The notes below the pieces were generated by a model. That model made no database searches. It was not told the origin of the DNA and worked only from the letters and a program-made list of their open reading frames with translations. 64,000 nucleotides of DNA from an uncultured Candidatus Melainabacteria bacterium (lineage in GTDB: Bacteria; Cyanobacteriota; Vampirovibrionia; Gastranaerophilales; Gastranaerophilaceae), in assembly GCA_934699705.1 (NCBI GenBank), contig CAKUXD010000003.1, positions 37,261 to 101,260 on the forward strand. Direction: 5' to 3'. Below, piece by piece: positions 43,720-51,916 of the stretch. The first letter of the stretch is position 1. Each line of letters begins with the position of its first letter. The translations under genes and the position numbers were made by a program.

Positions 43720-44142
43720 ATGTTTATGCAAGACGCTATTGAAGTGGCACTTCAGACAAAAAATGAAATACCCGTAGGCGCTGTTATTGTAAAAAGTGGC
43801 GAAATAATTGCATTTGCACATAACAGAAAAGAAGAATTGCAAGATGTAACTGCGCATGCCGAAATTCTTGCAATAAAAATGGCTCAAGAGGGGTTAAGAA
43901 GATGGAGATTGGAAGATTGCGACATGTATGTTACACTTGAACCATGCCCAATGTGCGCATCTGCAATTATTCAATCAAGAATAAAAAATCTTTACTTTGG
44001 TTCTTATGACACTAAATACGGGGCTTTAGGCTCTGCTTTAGATTTAAGAAAAGTGCATAATTCAAAATTAAATGTTTTTGGTGGAATTTTTGAGCAGGAT
44101 TGTGATAAAATTTTAGAAGATTTTTTTGAAAGGCTCAGATGA
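43720..44142 (+). CDS. tadA: tRNA-specific adenosine deaminase
   Basis: A 140-residue zinc deaminase converting A34 to inosine in tRNA-Arg(ACG). The zinc site is HAE (TAHAEILA) plus PCPMC (LEPCPMCASAI), and NRKEE, the RNA-contact loop, precedes. The usual length is 150-170; the N-terminal helix is a little shorter. Its stop overlaps the start of the next gene by 4 bp (ATGA). Confidence 0.93.
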   Translation: MFMQDAIEVALQTKNEIPVGAVIVKSGEIIAFAHNRKEELQDVTAHAEILAIKMAQEGLRRWRLEDCDMYVTLEPCPMCASAIIQSRIKNLYFGSYDTKYGALGSALDLRKVHNSKLNVFGGIFEQDCDKILEDFFERLR

Positions 44143-44897
44143 TAACAAAAGACGAATTAGATTTATTAGTAAAAAGATACCAAACTTCAGAATTTATAAA
44201 TGGAGATCCAATACAATTCATTCACCAATTTGATGATGAAGAAGATATAACAATCACAGCACTTCTAGCATCATGTCTTGCTTATGGTAACAGAAAAGTA
44301 TTCATTCAAAAAATAGACGAATTGCTAAGTGCAATTGGTGATGAGCCTTATAATTTTGTAATGAATGTAGATCCTTACAAATTGGTAAATTTTAATTACA
44401 GATTTGCCAAAGATTACGATATTATTGCGTTATTTAAAAAATTAAGTAGCTTGTATAAAAATGGTAGTTCAATAAAAGAACTTTTCAAAAAAAACTACAA
44501 AGATGAAGTTATACCAATGTTGCAAGGTGTTTGCGATTATTTTTATGACGGAGTTCAACTTACTCAAGGATACTGCCATTTAATTCCAAATCCTAGGAAC
44601 GGCGGAGCTTTAAAACGATTAAATATGTTTTTACGCTGGATGGTTAGAAAACCTCCTGTAGATTTAGGACTTTGGGATTTTATTCCAACATCAAAATTAT
44701 TAATACCTTTTGATGTACATGTCGCAAGAATTTCAAGAGAAATGGGACTCTTGGGTAGAAATTCTGATGACTGTAAAGCCGTTATTGAATTGACAGAACG
44801 TCTAAAAAACTTCGATTCAATTGACCCTGTTAAATACGATTTTGCGCTATTTGGATATGGTGTTACACACCCTAAAAATAGTGCATTAGTTAGATAA
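44139..44897 (+). CDS. TIGR02757 (DUF2400) family protein
   Basis: A 252-residue protein of the TIGR02757/DUF2400 family, which has a helical fold related to HhH DNA glycosylases but no proven activity. The conserved segments are ALLASCLAYGNRKVF, NPRNGGALKRLNMFLRWMVR and PFDVHVARISREMGL. It overlaps tadA by 4 bp. By fold it may bind DNA, but no catalytic Lys/Asp pair of a glycosylase is evident to me. Confidence 0.88.
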   Translation: MITKDELDLLVKRYQTSEFINGDPIQFIHQFDDEEDITITALLASCLAYGNRKVFIQKIDELLSAIGDEPYNFVMNVDPYKLVNFNYRFAKDYDIIALFKKLSSLYKNGSSIKELFKKNYKDEVIPMLQGVCDYFYDGVQLTQGYCHLIPNPRNGGALKRLNMFLRWMVRKPPVDLGLWDFIPTSKLLIPFDVHVARISREMGLLGRNSDDCKAVIELTERLKNFDSIDPVKYDFALFGYGVTHPKNSALVR

Positions 44898-45048
44898 TTT
44901 TTTTTAAGAGGAATTTTTTTAATATCAGTGTTTATAAGTGTTTTGCTAATGTTACATTTACGTTACAAAAACATGGTAAAACATGGCAATTTTTTTGAAC
45001 AAAAATACTTTATATAAGTACGAGAGATATTAAAAGGACGATTTTATA

Positions 45049-45426
45049 ATGACAGTTCAAGCTTCAGGATATGCTTCAAACCCATTCATAACAAAAACTT
45101 CAAACGAAAAAATTGATGCTATGAAGGCTGAACAAGAAAAAAAACGTGCCGAATTAAAAGGTACTTTGAACGAATACAGAAAAGCATACGAAGTTGAAAA
45201 GAAAGAATATAGCAAAATTTCTTCAATCTTTTTGATGCAACAAGAAAAATTCAACAGATACGACAAAAACGATGCAGAATACGCTGAACAAGCAAAAGAA
45301 TACAATGCAGTAAAAAAACAATATTTTTCACAACGTTCTAAAAAAGATTTAAAATTATCTTTATTACAATTCCACTCAGATAATTACGTAAAAGCAAGCA
45401 GAATTAATGTTCTTGATTTAGTATAA
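45049..45426 (+). CDS. Hypothetical coiled-coil protein
   Basis: A 125-residue highly charged protein. After a serine-rich lead (MTVQASGYASNPFITKTS) it forms one long helix pair with heptad-like pattern (EKKRAELKGTLNEYRKAYE, then EKKEYSKISSIF). It has no signal peptide. No family is recognised. It is monocistronic, with a strong terminator 18 bp after its stop. It may be a lineage-specific structural or gas-vesicle/pilus-type accessory protein, but the sequence gives no direct evidence. Confidence 0.65.
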   Translation: MTVQASGYASNPFITKTSNEKIDAMKAEQEKKRAELKGTLNEYRKAYEVEKKEYSKISSIFLMQQEKFNRYDKNDAEYAEQAKEYNAVKKQYFSQRSKKDLKLSLLQFHSDNYVKASRINVLDLV

Positions 45427-45443
45427 AATTTACATTCATAAAA

Positions 45444-45484
45444 AATAAAGAAAAACTTTAGCTTAAAGTTTTTCTTTATTTTTT
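45444..45484 (+). terminator. Terminator after the coiled-coil gene
   Basis: Perfect 17-bp stem (AATAAAGAAAAACTTTA with its complement) and a three-base loop, followed by T4. Confidence 0.9.
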
Positions 45485-45569
45485 GTTACAAGCGTTGTTT
45501 TAGTAGTTGATTTTTTTTCTTGACATATTATTATAGTTGTAAGAATAGATAAAATAGAAGGAAAATAAT

Positions 45570-45839
45570 ATGTCAATTAACTTAAAAAACAAAAGCACTA
45601 TCGTTAAAAAATTTGGTGCAAACGAAAAAGATACAGGTTCAGCTGAAGTTCAAATCGCTATGTTGAGCCAAAAAATCTCTGAATTAACAGAACACATGAA
45701 ATTAAATCAAAAAGATTTCTCTGCAAAACGTGGTTTGTTAATGATGGTAGGTAAAAGAAAAAGACTTTTAGCTTACTTAAAAGACATCAACTTAGACGGT
45801 TACAGAGCATTAATCAAAAAATTAAAACTTCGTGGTTAA
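45570..45839 (+). CDS. rpsO: 30S ribosomal protein S15
   Basis: An 89-residue primary 16S rRNA-binding protein with the family's segments GSAEVQIAMLSQKI, HMKLNQKDFSAKRGL and GKRKRLLAYLK. AAGGAAAA precedes the ATG. It is a single gene between two terminators, rather than linked to pnp as in many bacteria. Confidence 0.98.
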   Translation: MSINLKNKSTIVKKFGANEKDTGSAEVQIAMLSQKISELTEHMKLNQKDFSAKRGLLMMVGKRKRLLAYLKDINLDGYRALIKKLKLRG

Positions 45840-45869
45840 TTCTATAACGAGATTTTAAAGAAATATTTT

Positions 45870-45909
45870 AAGAAGGCGGAAATTGTTTGATAACAATTTC
45901 CGCCTTCTT
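45870..45909. terminator. Shared terminator between rpsO and the TPR gene
   Basis: Perfect 18-bp stem (AAGAAGGCGGAAATTGTT with its complement) and a 4-base loop between two convergent genes. It is flanked by T/A-rich ends on both strands. Confidence 0.92.
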
Positions 45910-45928
45910 TAGTCATGCCTGTAAAATT

Positions 45929-47446
45929 TTATGCTGCAATTTCTGATTTTAATTCAGAAATAAGTTTTTCGTTGTTGGCTTTTTTAGCATACTCAATTGC
46001 TTTTTGAATTAGGTTTTTACCCTTATCGCCTTTTTGATAATCAATCATTAATTCACCAGCTTTTTTGTAATTAATTGCGACCTTGTTGTTTTCACCTGCA
46101 ATAGCGTAATTTTTAACTGCGTCAGAGTAGTATTTTAGAGCTTCTGTTGGTTTGTTGAATTTATCATAAGCACTTGCTATTGTGCTAGATACGTATCCTT
46201 TATTTTTCGAATCCTTTGATTCATCAGCCACAACTTTTGCATCTTCGTAGACATTAAACGCTTCTTTGTCATATTTATCAGAATAAATATTTCCAATTTT
46301 AGTTAGAGATTTAATTTGAGCTTTGAAGTTTTCAGTTTCACCGGCGAAAGAAATTGCCGCCATATAGTGTTCTATGGCAGGTTTGAACTGATTAACGTCA
46401 TCATAAATTTGCGCCATTGCGTAGTGCGCCTGAACTTTTACATTGTCATTTGTTGCTGTATTAATCGCATTATTATAATTTTCGAGTGCTAAATTTAAGT
46501 TGTCATTTTTGTCGTGAATTTTTCCGATTTCAAACAAAATTTTGGACTCATTGTCCTTATCATTAATTTCATGGCATCTGTCAATCGCTTTTTGATAGGT
46601 AGAAATCGCTAATCCGTCGTTACCTTTTTTGGTAATAAGTTTAGCAGATGTAAATAAATTTTTAACTAGACCGTCAATAGACGGTTTTTTCTCTGCAACT
46701 TGTAGTTGTTCTTCTTGTTTTGGCGCGTCTTTTACCTCTGCCTTTTTCTTTTTGTCATCTGGCATTTGAACCAAAAAGGCTTCATTTACATCGCCTTCGT
46801 TGTATTTGTAATCAACTTGTTGCAAGAAGATTGCATCAACCCAATTTTCAACAACTTTTGAGTCTTTGTTTAAAGTTTCTGAAATATATTTGTCTAAAAG
46901 GGTTGCGGCATTTTTTAAATTAGATTGAACTAACTTGATGTTCGCATTATCTTTTTTTGTTTGTTTTTCAACCAAACCTAAGTAGTCATTAACTTCTTCA
47001 AAAATATCTTCAGGAGTACCAATTGCGCTAGCTGTATTTTTGAAATCTCCAATTACTTGTGCAATGTTAATCTTCGGACTAATCATTGAAGATAATGGTT
47101 TTGACGCGTTTTGAGGTTGAGTTGTAGCTTGAGGCTGGGTGCTTACGTTACTTGCTGGTTTTGCAAAAGAAGCACCCCCCATTGGTCTAGTCGGTCTGTT
47201 GAAATTACCGCCAGCAACAGGGTTGTAAGCATAAGCTCCGCCGTTCAAGTTTACAGGTTTAGAAGGCTTCTTGCCATTTTGTAAATCTTGAACATATTGC
47301 AAACCACGACTTTGTGCAAGGTTAGTACCGCCATTTTCGCTTTCCGCTTCAGTGGTTTGTTTATTTGCTTCATCATCTTCTTTGCGTTTTATCAGTTGTC
47401 TGTTTTTAGGGACAATCTGATTTGTAACCCTCATTGAATCAAACAA
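45929..47446 (-). CDS. TPR-repeat protein
   Basis: A protein of 505 residues with a low-complexity N-terminal third (Gly/Asn/Pro-rich, TTQPQATTQPQ type) and about five TPR repeats in the C-terminal half (for example AISTYQKAIDRCHEIND and ALENYNNAINTATNDN). It is probably a scaffold; there is no signal peptide. I start it at TTG 47446 because GAGGAG lies six bases upstream; the next ATG, four codons later, is 18 bases from that site, and a further upstream TTG at 47479 has no site. The exact function is unknown. Confidence 0.75.
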   Translation of the reverse strand: MFDSMRVTNQIVPKNRQLIKRKEDDEANKQTTEAESENGGTNLAQSRGLQYVQDLQNGKKPSKPVNLNGGAYAYNPVAGGNFNRPTRPMGGASFAKPASNVSTQPQATTQPQNASKPLSSMISPKINIAQVIGDFKNTASAIGTPEDIFEEVNDYLGLVEKQTKKDNANIKLVQSNLKNAATLLDKYISETLNKDSKVVENWVDAIFLQQVDYKYNEGDVNEAFLVQMPDDKKKKAEVKDAPKQEEQLQVAEKKPSIDGLVKNLFTSAKLITKKGNDGLAISTYQKAIDRCHEINDKDNESKILFEIGKIHDKNDNLNLALENYNNAINTATNDNVKVQAHYAMAQIYDDVNQFKPAIEHYMAAISFAGETENFKAQIKSLTKIGNIYSDKYDKEAFNVYEDAKVVADESKDSKNKGYVSSTIASAYDKFNKPTEALKYYSDAVKNYAIAGENNKVAINYKKAGELMIDYQKGDKGKNLIQKAIEYAKKANNEKLISELKSEIAA

Positions 47447-47594
47447 TTTACTCTCCTCGCTCTTATTCCTATAATACAATATATATAACTGTTTATGAAC
47501 AATTTATGTAAAAATTTCATACTTTTATATGACATAAATTATTTAATAATAAATACAAAAAAGTCATATTTTTTTAATAAACTTAAAAAAATAA

Positions 47595-47623
47595 TTTACG
47601 AATTTGCACAAATGTAGTATAAT
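47595..47623 (+). promoter_or_regulatory. Promoter of the GGDEF-HD gene
   Basis: TTTACG (47595-47600), 17-base spacer and TATAAT (47618-47623), 26 bp upstream of the start codon. Confidence 0.55.
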
Positions 47624-47649
47624 AAAGGAACAAACTTTGAGGGCAAAAA

Positions 47650-49560
47650 ATGGGCTTATTTGATAAATTTAAAGATTTCACAAAACAAGTTAGCGAAGTA
47701 GAAAATCATTTGTACAGCGGTAAAAAAGATTTTTTAGAGATTTACGAGCGAAACGCACAACTTGAACAAGAAATTGAAGACAGAACAAACGAGTTGAACG
47801 AAGCAAATCGCCGTATGTTAACCTTGCAACATATTTGGGAGATGATGAATTCATCAAAACCATTATCCAGCATTCTTGATACGACTGTAAATAACCTTCA
47901 AGGCGAACTTGGCTACATGCACAGTTGCATATTACAAAGAAAAAACGATGAAAATGGTGAATATTTCAGCGTTATGGCAACTTCAAATGACAATCTTTTT
48001 GAAACAATTAATTCACAGTTAGAAACCCCATTAAACACTCAAAGATTAAATCTTCAAAATTCAGAAGTTATTCGAGCAGTTTTAAAGAATAAAGAAATTT
48101 TGCAAAGCACAGATTTGAGAACAGGCTTGTTGTCAATTGCACCAGACATAAAAGAAGAAAACCTAGAAGATATACTAAGTGAAACACATTGTCGTTCATT
48201 TATGCTAGTTCCACTTTCAAAAATGAATCATTTTGGAGTTTTGCTTGTAATGTCTTCAAGAAATGAAGCAACAGAAGCAGAACTTGATTTCTTAAATCTT
48301 TTTGCTCAACAAATTGAACTTGCAGTAACTATTGCTGATTTATTCCAAATGGTTCGAGAACAAGCGGTTACAGACCCTCTAACCACACTTTATAATCGCC
48401 GTTATTTTGATGAATCAATTGAAAAAGAATTTACTCGTGCAAATCGCCAAAAACAACCTTTCTCAATTATTGGTATCGACTTAGACCACCTAAAACAAAT
48501 TAACGATAAATATGGACACGTTTATGGCGACCTTGCGATTAAACAAATTTCCAGCGTATTAAAACAAAATGCCCGTTCTATTGACGTTCCAGCCCGTATT
48601 GGTGGTGAAGAATTTAATGTTTTACTTCCAGGTATCGACTCAAAAGGTGCAATGATTGCCGCAGAACGTATTAGAAAAGCAATTGAGGCTACTCCAATTG
48701 AAACAGTTGGGACAATTACTGCAAGTTTAGGAGTTGCAACCTTCTTAGAACACGCAAATAATGTGGAAGAACTTATGGAACTTGCCGATCAGGCAATGTA
48801 TCATTCAAAACGTAATGGCAGAAATCAAGTTACTCTTGCAACGCCAATTTCAGAAGTTTCTTGGCAAGAAGTTGCACTTAACGCATTTAACGATATTCTT
48901 GCAACTGGCAGAGTTAATATTTCAGAAGATTTAAAACAAGAATTGCGCCATAAACTACAAATGGCAATTGAACAAAATACAAACCCAAAAGACACATTGT
49001 ATTCAGTTGCAGACGCACTTGTTACAACATATAACCCTCAACATACTTTAGGTTCTTCAAAATCAAAAGTAATTATGGCAACAACTCTTGCAAGACGTTT
49101 TGAATTAGAAAAAGATGACGCTGATAAATTACGTATTGCAATGCTACTTTATGATGTAGGAAACTTAATGCTTCCTCAGGAAATTCTTCAAAAAGACGGT
49201 CCTTTAACTGATGAAGAACGCGCTTATATTGAAGATCACCCAAGTATTGCAGCAAAAGATATTCTTGAACCTATTTCAAATATCCAAGATATTATTCCAA
49301 TTATTGAAAAACACCACGAAAACTGGGACGGAACAGGATATCCGCATAAACTTGCAGGAAACGATATTCCGCTATCATCTCAAATTATTTTGATAATTGA
49401 TGCATATTTTGCCTTGACAGAACCAAGAATTTACAGAAAAGCAATGAGCCCTTATGAAGCACTCGACGTGATAAAAGAAGGTGCAAATAAAAAATGGAAT
49501 TCCACTCTTGTTAGTGAATTCGTAAAACTTATAGAAGTTGAATTGCGTAAAGCTGAGTAA
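47650..49560 (+). CDS. GAF-GGDEF protein with degenerate HD-GYP domain
   Basis: A 636-residue cyclic-di-GMP signalling protein. A coiled-coil lead (about 20-60) precedes a GAF domain (about 70-225) and a diguanylate cyclase domain with GGEEF at residues 318-322, a form compatible with activity. The C-terminal HD-GYP domain keeps NWDGTGYP (about residue 563) but has Tyr501-Asp502 (LLYDVGN) in place of the metal-binding HD and lacks the following Lys, so phosphodiesterase activity is unlikely. It therefore probably makes c-di-GMP under GAF control, with the HD part as a binding or docking domain. Confidence 0.9.
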   Translation: MGLFDKFKDFTKQVSEVENHLYSGKKDFLEIYERNAQLEQEIEDRTNELNEANRRMLTLQHIWEMMNSSKPLSSILDTTVNNLQGELGYMHSCILQRKNDENGEYFSVMATSNDNLFETINSQLETPLNTQRLNLQNSEVIRAVLKNKEILQSTDLRTGLLSIAPDIKEENLEDILSETHCRSFMLVPLSKMNHFGVLLVMSSRNEATEAELDFLNLFAQQIELAVTIADLFQMVREQAVTDPLTTLYNRRYFDESIEKEFTRANRQKQPFSIIGIDLDHLKQINDKYGHVYGDLAIKQISSVLKQNARSIDVPARIGGEEFNVLLPGIDSKGAMIAAERIRKAIEATPIETVGTITASLGVATFLEHANNVEELMELADQAMYHSKRNGRNQVTLATPISEVSWQEVALNAFNDILATGRVNISEDLKQELRHKLQMAIEQNTNPKDTLYSVADALVTTYNPQHTLGSSKSKVIMATTLARRFELEKDDADKLRIAMLLYDVGNLMLPQEILQKDGPLTDEERAYIEDHPSIAAKDILEPISNIQDIIPIIEKHHENWDGTGYPHKLAGNDIPLSSQIILIIDAYFALTEPRIYRKAMSPYEALDVIKEGANKKWNSTLVSEFVKLIEVELRKAE

Positions 49561-49561
49561 T

Positions 49562-50509
49562 TTATTTACAACTTGTATTTTCCCAAGAAAGAGTTGTGCC
49601 GTTTGGGCATTCACCCTTTGTTGCTTTTAGGTAATCCATATTGCCATTTCTGATGACCCAACCTGCGCAATTTTGTCCAGAATTAAAACACATGCTAAGA
49701 CCAAGAGCATTACTAATGTCGCCTTCTGGAACAATCCCATTTTTTGTAATTAAAAACCAAAAATAGTCTTTTCCAATTGTATTTGCTCCTTTTGGTCCGT
49801 CGATATCGACGTATATGTGTCCACAATAACCGTCAGAGCTATCACCACAATCAGTACCTGGTTTATAAAAATCTAGTGCGGTGCCGTCTGCAAGCAAAAC
49901 CATATATTCATCTTCCCAGTCAACTGGTGTTGTTGTTGTTTTATTATCTAAAGTTTTATAGCTTTCTGTTGAAAAACAACCTTCGCCGTCAGTACCACAG
50001 TTTTTTGATATCTTCATAAATTCAGTTAAACGTTCCATAACACGCTTATTTGTGGCTAAATCATCATCATCGCTAAACCCAGTAAACCATTCGTCAATTG
50101 GTCCATAAACCGCAGTTGCACGACCAAAAGCGTCTTCTAGGTTTGAATAAACTTTTTTTAATTTTGCAACTTTTTCTCTATCACCTGTGGATTGGTTTAA
50201 GTTTGGAATAGTCAATGCTGCGACTACGCCAATAATGCCCATTACGACAAGCGTTTCAGCTAGTGTGAAGGCTATCGCCTTCACTAGTGAGTTGTGAGTA
50301 GTGAGTGGTGAGTCGACTTTATTGTCATTTGCTTGTTTATTATTTGTCAATTCACTATTCACAAGCGACAATTCACGTGATTGTGTCATACTGTACTTGT
50401 TGCGGTATCTTTTTAAAGTCTTTAAGAGCCCGCAATGCATTTCGTTTATGCGGGATGACAAGACTTGTTTATCATGTGTCAACTCACTTTTATTAAATAA
50501 CTTGTTCAT
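49562..50509 (-). CDS. Type IV pilin-like prepilin with an unusually long leader
   Basis: A 315-residue prepilin. The type III leader/helix motif KAIA-FTLAETLVVMGIIG puts the cleavage after Ala80 and Glu at +5, followed by a 20-residue hydrophobic helix and a cysteine-containing pilin body. Family leaders are usually 6-25 residues; here 80 residues precede the cut. The leader DNA holds repetitive and hairpin sequence. A promoter (TTGAGA-17-TATAAT) and GGAG sit directly before ATG 50509, which supports the long form. A GTG at 50284 would give a five-residue leader but has no Shine-Dalgarno. It converges on the GGDEF gene with a 1-bp gap. Confidence 0.85.
   Translation of the reverse strand: MNKLFNKSELTHDKQVLSSRINEMHCGLLKTLKRYRNKYSMTQSRELSLVNSELTNNKQANDNKVDSPLTTHNSLVKAIAFTLAETLVVMGIIGVVAALTIPNLNQSTGDREKVAKLKKVYSNLEDAFGRATAVYGPIDEWFTGFSDDDDLATNKRVMERLTEFMKISKNCGTDGEGCFSTESYKTLDNKTTTTPVDWEDEYMVLLADGTALDFYKPGTDCGDSSDGYCGHIYVDIDGPKGANTIGKDYFWFLITKNGIVPEGDISNALGLSMCFNSGQNCAGWVIRNGNMDYLKATKGECPNGTTLSWENTSCK
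50265..50284. repeat. Palindrome at the prepilin cleavage site
   Basis: GTGAAGGC-TATC-GCCTTCAC, 8-bp perfect arms, lies exactly over the codons before the FTLAE cut. The alternative GTG start codon is the outer end of one arm. Confidence 0.7.
50285..50454. repeat. Low-complexity and hairpin sequence inside the prepilin leader
   Basis: 50285-50313 is a run of near repeats of GTGAG (GTTGTGAGTAGTGAGTGGTG). 50429-50454 is a CCCGCA/TGCGGG hairpin followed by GATGACA, of the type seen in dispersed bacterial repeats. Both are read in frame in the leader of the prepilin. Confidence 0.6.
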
Positions 50510-50539
50510 ATTACTCCGAATGCTCTCTTTTCTATACGT

Positions 50540-50568
50540 ATTATAACATTATTTTTTACTCATCTCAA
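50540..50568 (-). promoter_or_regulatory. Promoter of the prepilin gene
   Basis: On the minus strand TTGAGA (50568-50563), 17-base spacer and TATAAT (50545-50540). The start codon at 50509 is 30 bases further and has GGAG before it. Confidence 0.75.
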
Positions 50569-50597
50569 CTGAAAATAAAAATATTGTAAATTTTTGC

Positions 50598-50623
50598 AAA
50601 AAAAAAACACTCTGTATGAGTGT
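50598..50623 (-). terminator. Terminator-like hairpin upstream of the prepilin promoter
   Basis: ACACTC-x5-GAGTGT stem with nine T on the minus strand. The rest of 50624-50880 is AT-rich and I see no gene in it, so what it terminates is not clear. Confidence 0.55.
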
Positions 50624-50881
50624 GTGTTTTCTGCATCCTAATGGTCTCTTTTTTTTTAGTGTTTATTATTTAGGAGTTTAAATGTTTAGGGTAAATATTG
50701 TGTTTATTTAGTGTTTTATTTACACTTCCTAAGCACATTTATATTATTGCACCATATAATTTATTTGTCAACTATATGAAACAAACTTATTATTACTAAT
50801 TTCCCTAAATAAGTATTATTAGTGTCGTTTTGACACTTTACAAAACTTAATACTTGCACTGTTTTTATTTTTGTTAACTCT

Positions 50882-50909
50882 TTGCACACAAAAAATTCAC
50901 TGCTATAAT
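50882..50909 (+). promoter_or_regulatory. Promoter for leaderless ruvC
   Basis: TTGCAC (50882-50887), 16-base spacer and TATAAT (50904-50909). The expected start, seven bases after the box, is 50916, the A of the ruvC ATG. No Shine-Dalgarno is present. Confidence 0.75.
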
Positions 50910-50915
50910 ATGTAT

Positions 50916-51401
50916 ATGAAGATATTAGGTATAGATCCAGGAATGGCAATTGTAGGTTATAGCGTCGTTGAGTTTAGCGACGGTAAATTTGATTTGTTAA
51001 CGTCTGGTTCTATCCAAACTCAAAAAGGTAATTCAGACGCTTCCAGGCTTTTAGAGATTTTTAATGATATGTCTGAAATTCTTGAAAAATATAAACCAGA
51101 TATTGCTTCAATAGAAAAATTATTTTACTTTAGAAATCAAACTACAATAATACCGGTTGCAGAAGCAAGGGGAGTTATTTTAACTGCTTTGGAAAAGTTT
51201 AGTATTCCTGTTTTTGAATACACACCAATGGAAGTTAAACAAGTTTTAACTGGGTTTGGCAGAGCTGATAAAAAAGAAGTTGAGCAAATGGTAAAAATAA
51301 CCCTTCAGCGTGATGAATTACCTAAACTTGATGATACAATAGATTCCATAGCGATAGCTATTTGTCATACAAGAAAATGTAGAGAATTAACAACAGTATA
51401 A
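50916..51401 (+). CDS. ruvC: Holliday junction resolvase RuvC
   Basis: A 161-residue endonuclease that resolves Holliday junctions together with RuvAB. MKILGIDPGMAIVGYS has the first catalytic Asp, ASIEKLFYFRNQTT the Glu, and the C-terminal DTIDSIAIAICH the last acidic residues. The start is ATG 50916, matching the family N-terminus, with a second ATG two codons upstream. The message is probably leaderless. A membrane-protein gene follows 12 bp downstream. Confidence 0.94.
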   Translation: MKILGIDPGMAIVGYSVVEFSDGKFDLLTSGSIQTQKGNSDASRLLEIFNDMSEILEKYKPDIASIEKLFYFRNQTTIIPVAEARGVILTALEKFSIPVFEYTPMEVKQVLTGFGRADKKEVEQMVKITLQRDELPKLDDTIDSIAIAICHTRKCRELTTV

Positions 51402-51413
51402 GGAACATATATT

Positions 51414-51896
51414 ATGATTAACGAATTATTATTAAAACAAGTCGCAATTTTAAGTGCAATTGCAGGTGGTGCATTGGGAGTTTTAACAATTTTCCCATAC
51501 ATAAACATTTTTTCTGTTTCTATCCTTGTAATTTGTCTTGCTGCGGGCATTTTAGTTTACATGAAGCGAGAAAATTTAATCGGAATTTTTGATATGAAAG
51601 AAGGAGCAATTTTAGGTGGAGTAATTGGTTTTGTTTCATTTATTGCTGCTGCAGTTGTTTACACTCCAATCGACATAATATTAGGATTAATCCCAATATT
51701 CAAAGCGCATTTTATAATGAGATTTTTCTTTAACAGTTTTGGTAGCATAATTGTTTTAATAATGTTAATATTTTTCATCGCACTTTTAAGCGCATTAATG
51801 AACGCTTTTGCGGGCTTGGCTACATCTTATGTTTATGAGCTTTTAACTGGATTAATAAAAGAAAGCAACGATAGCGTAGATTTTGAAATCAAATAG
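51414..51896 (+). CDS. Hypothetical membrane protein
   Basis: A 160-residue integral membrane protein with about four hydrophobic helices (for example QVAILSAIAGGALGVLTIF and IIVLIMLIFFIALLSALM) and a short charged tail. The glycine-rich helices (GAILGGVIGFVSFIAAA) suggest close packing. No family is recognised. It lies between ruvC and mtnA in the same direction, and its genomic neighbours give no hint of its role. Confidence 0.7.
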   Translation: MINELLLKQVAILSAIAGGALGVLTIFPYINIFSVSILVICLAAGILVYMKRENLIGIFDMKEGAILGGVIGFVSFIAAAVVYTPIDIILGLIPIFKAHFIMRFFFNSFGSIIVLIMLIFFIALLSALMNAFAGLATSYVYELLTGLIKESNDSVDFEIK

Positions 51897-51916
51897 TATT
51901 TAGGGAAGGTACACAA

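Noticed and set aside
50510..50880. c-di-GMP or other riboswitch upstream of the prepilin gene
   Set aside because: The promoter lies only about 30 bases before the start codon, so the structured-looking hairpin at 50598 is outside the transcript, and no riboswitch core motif is seen.
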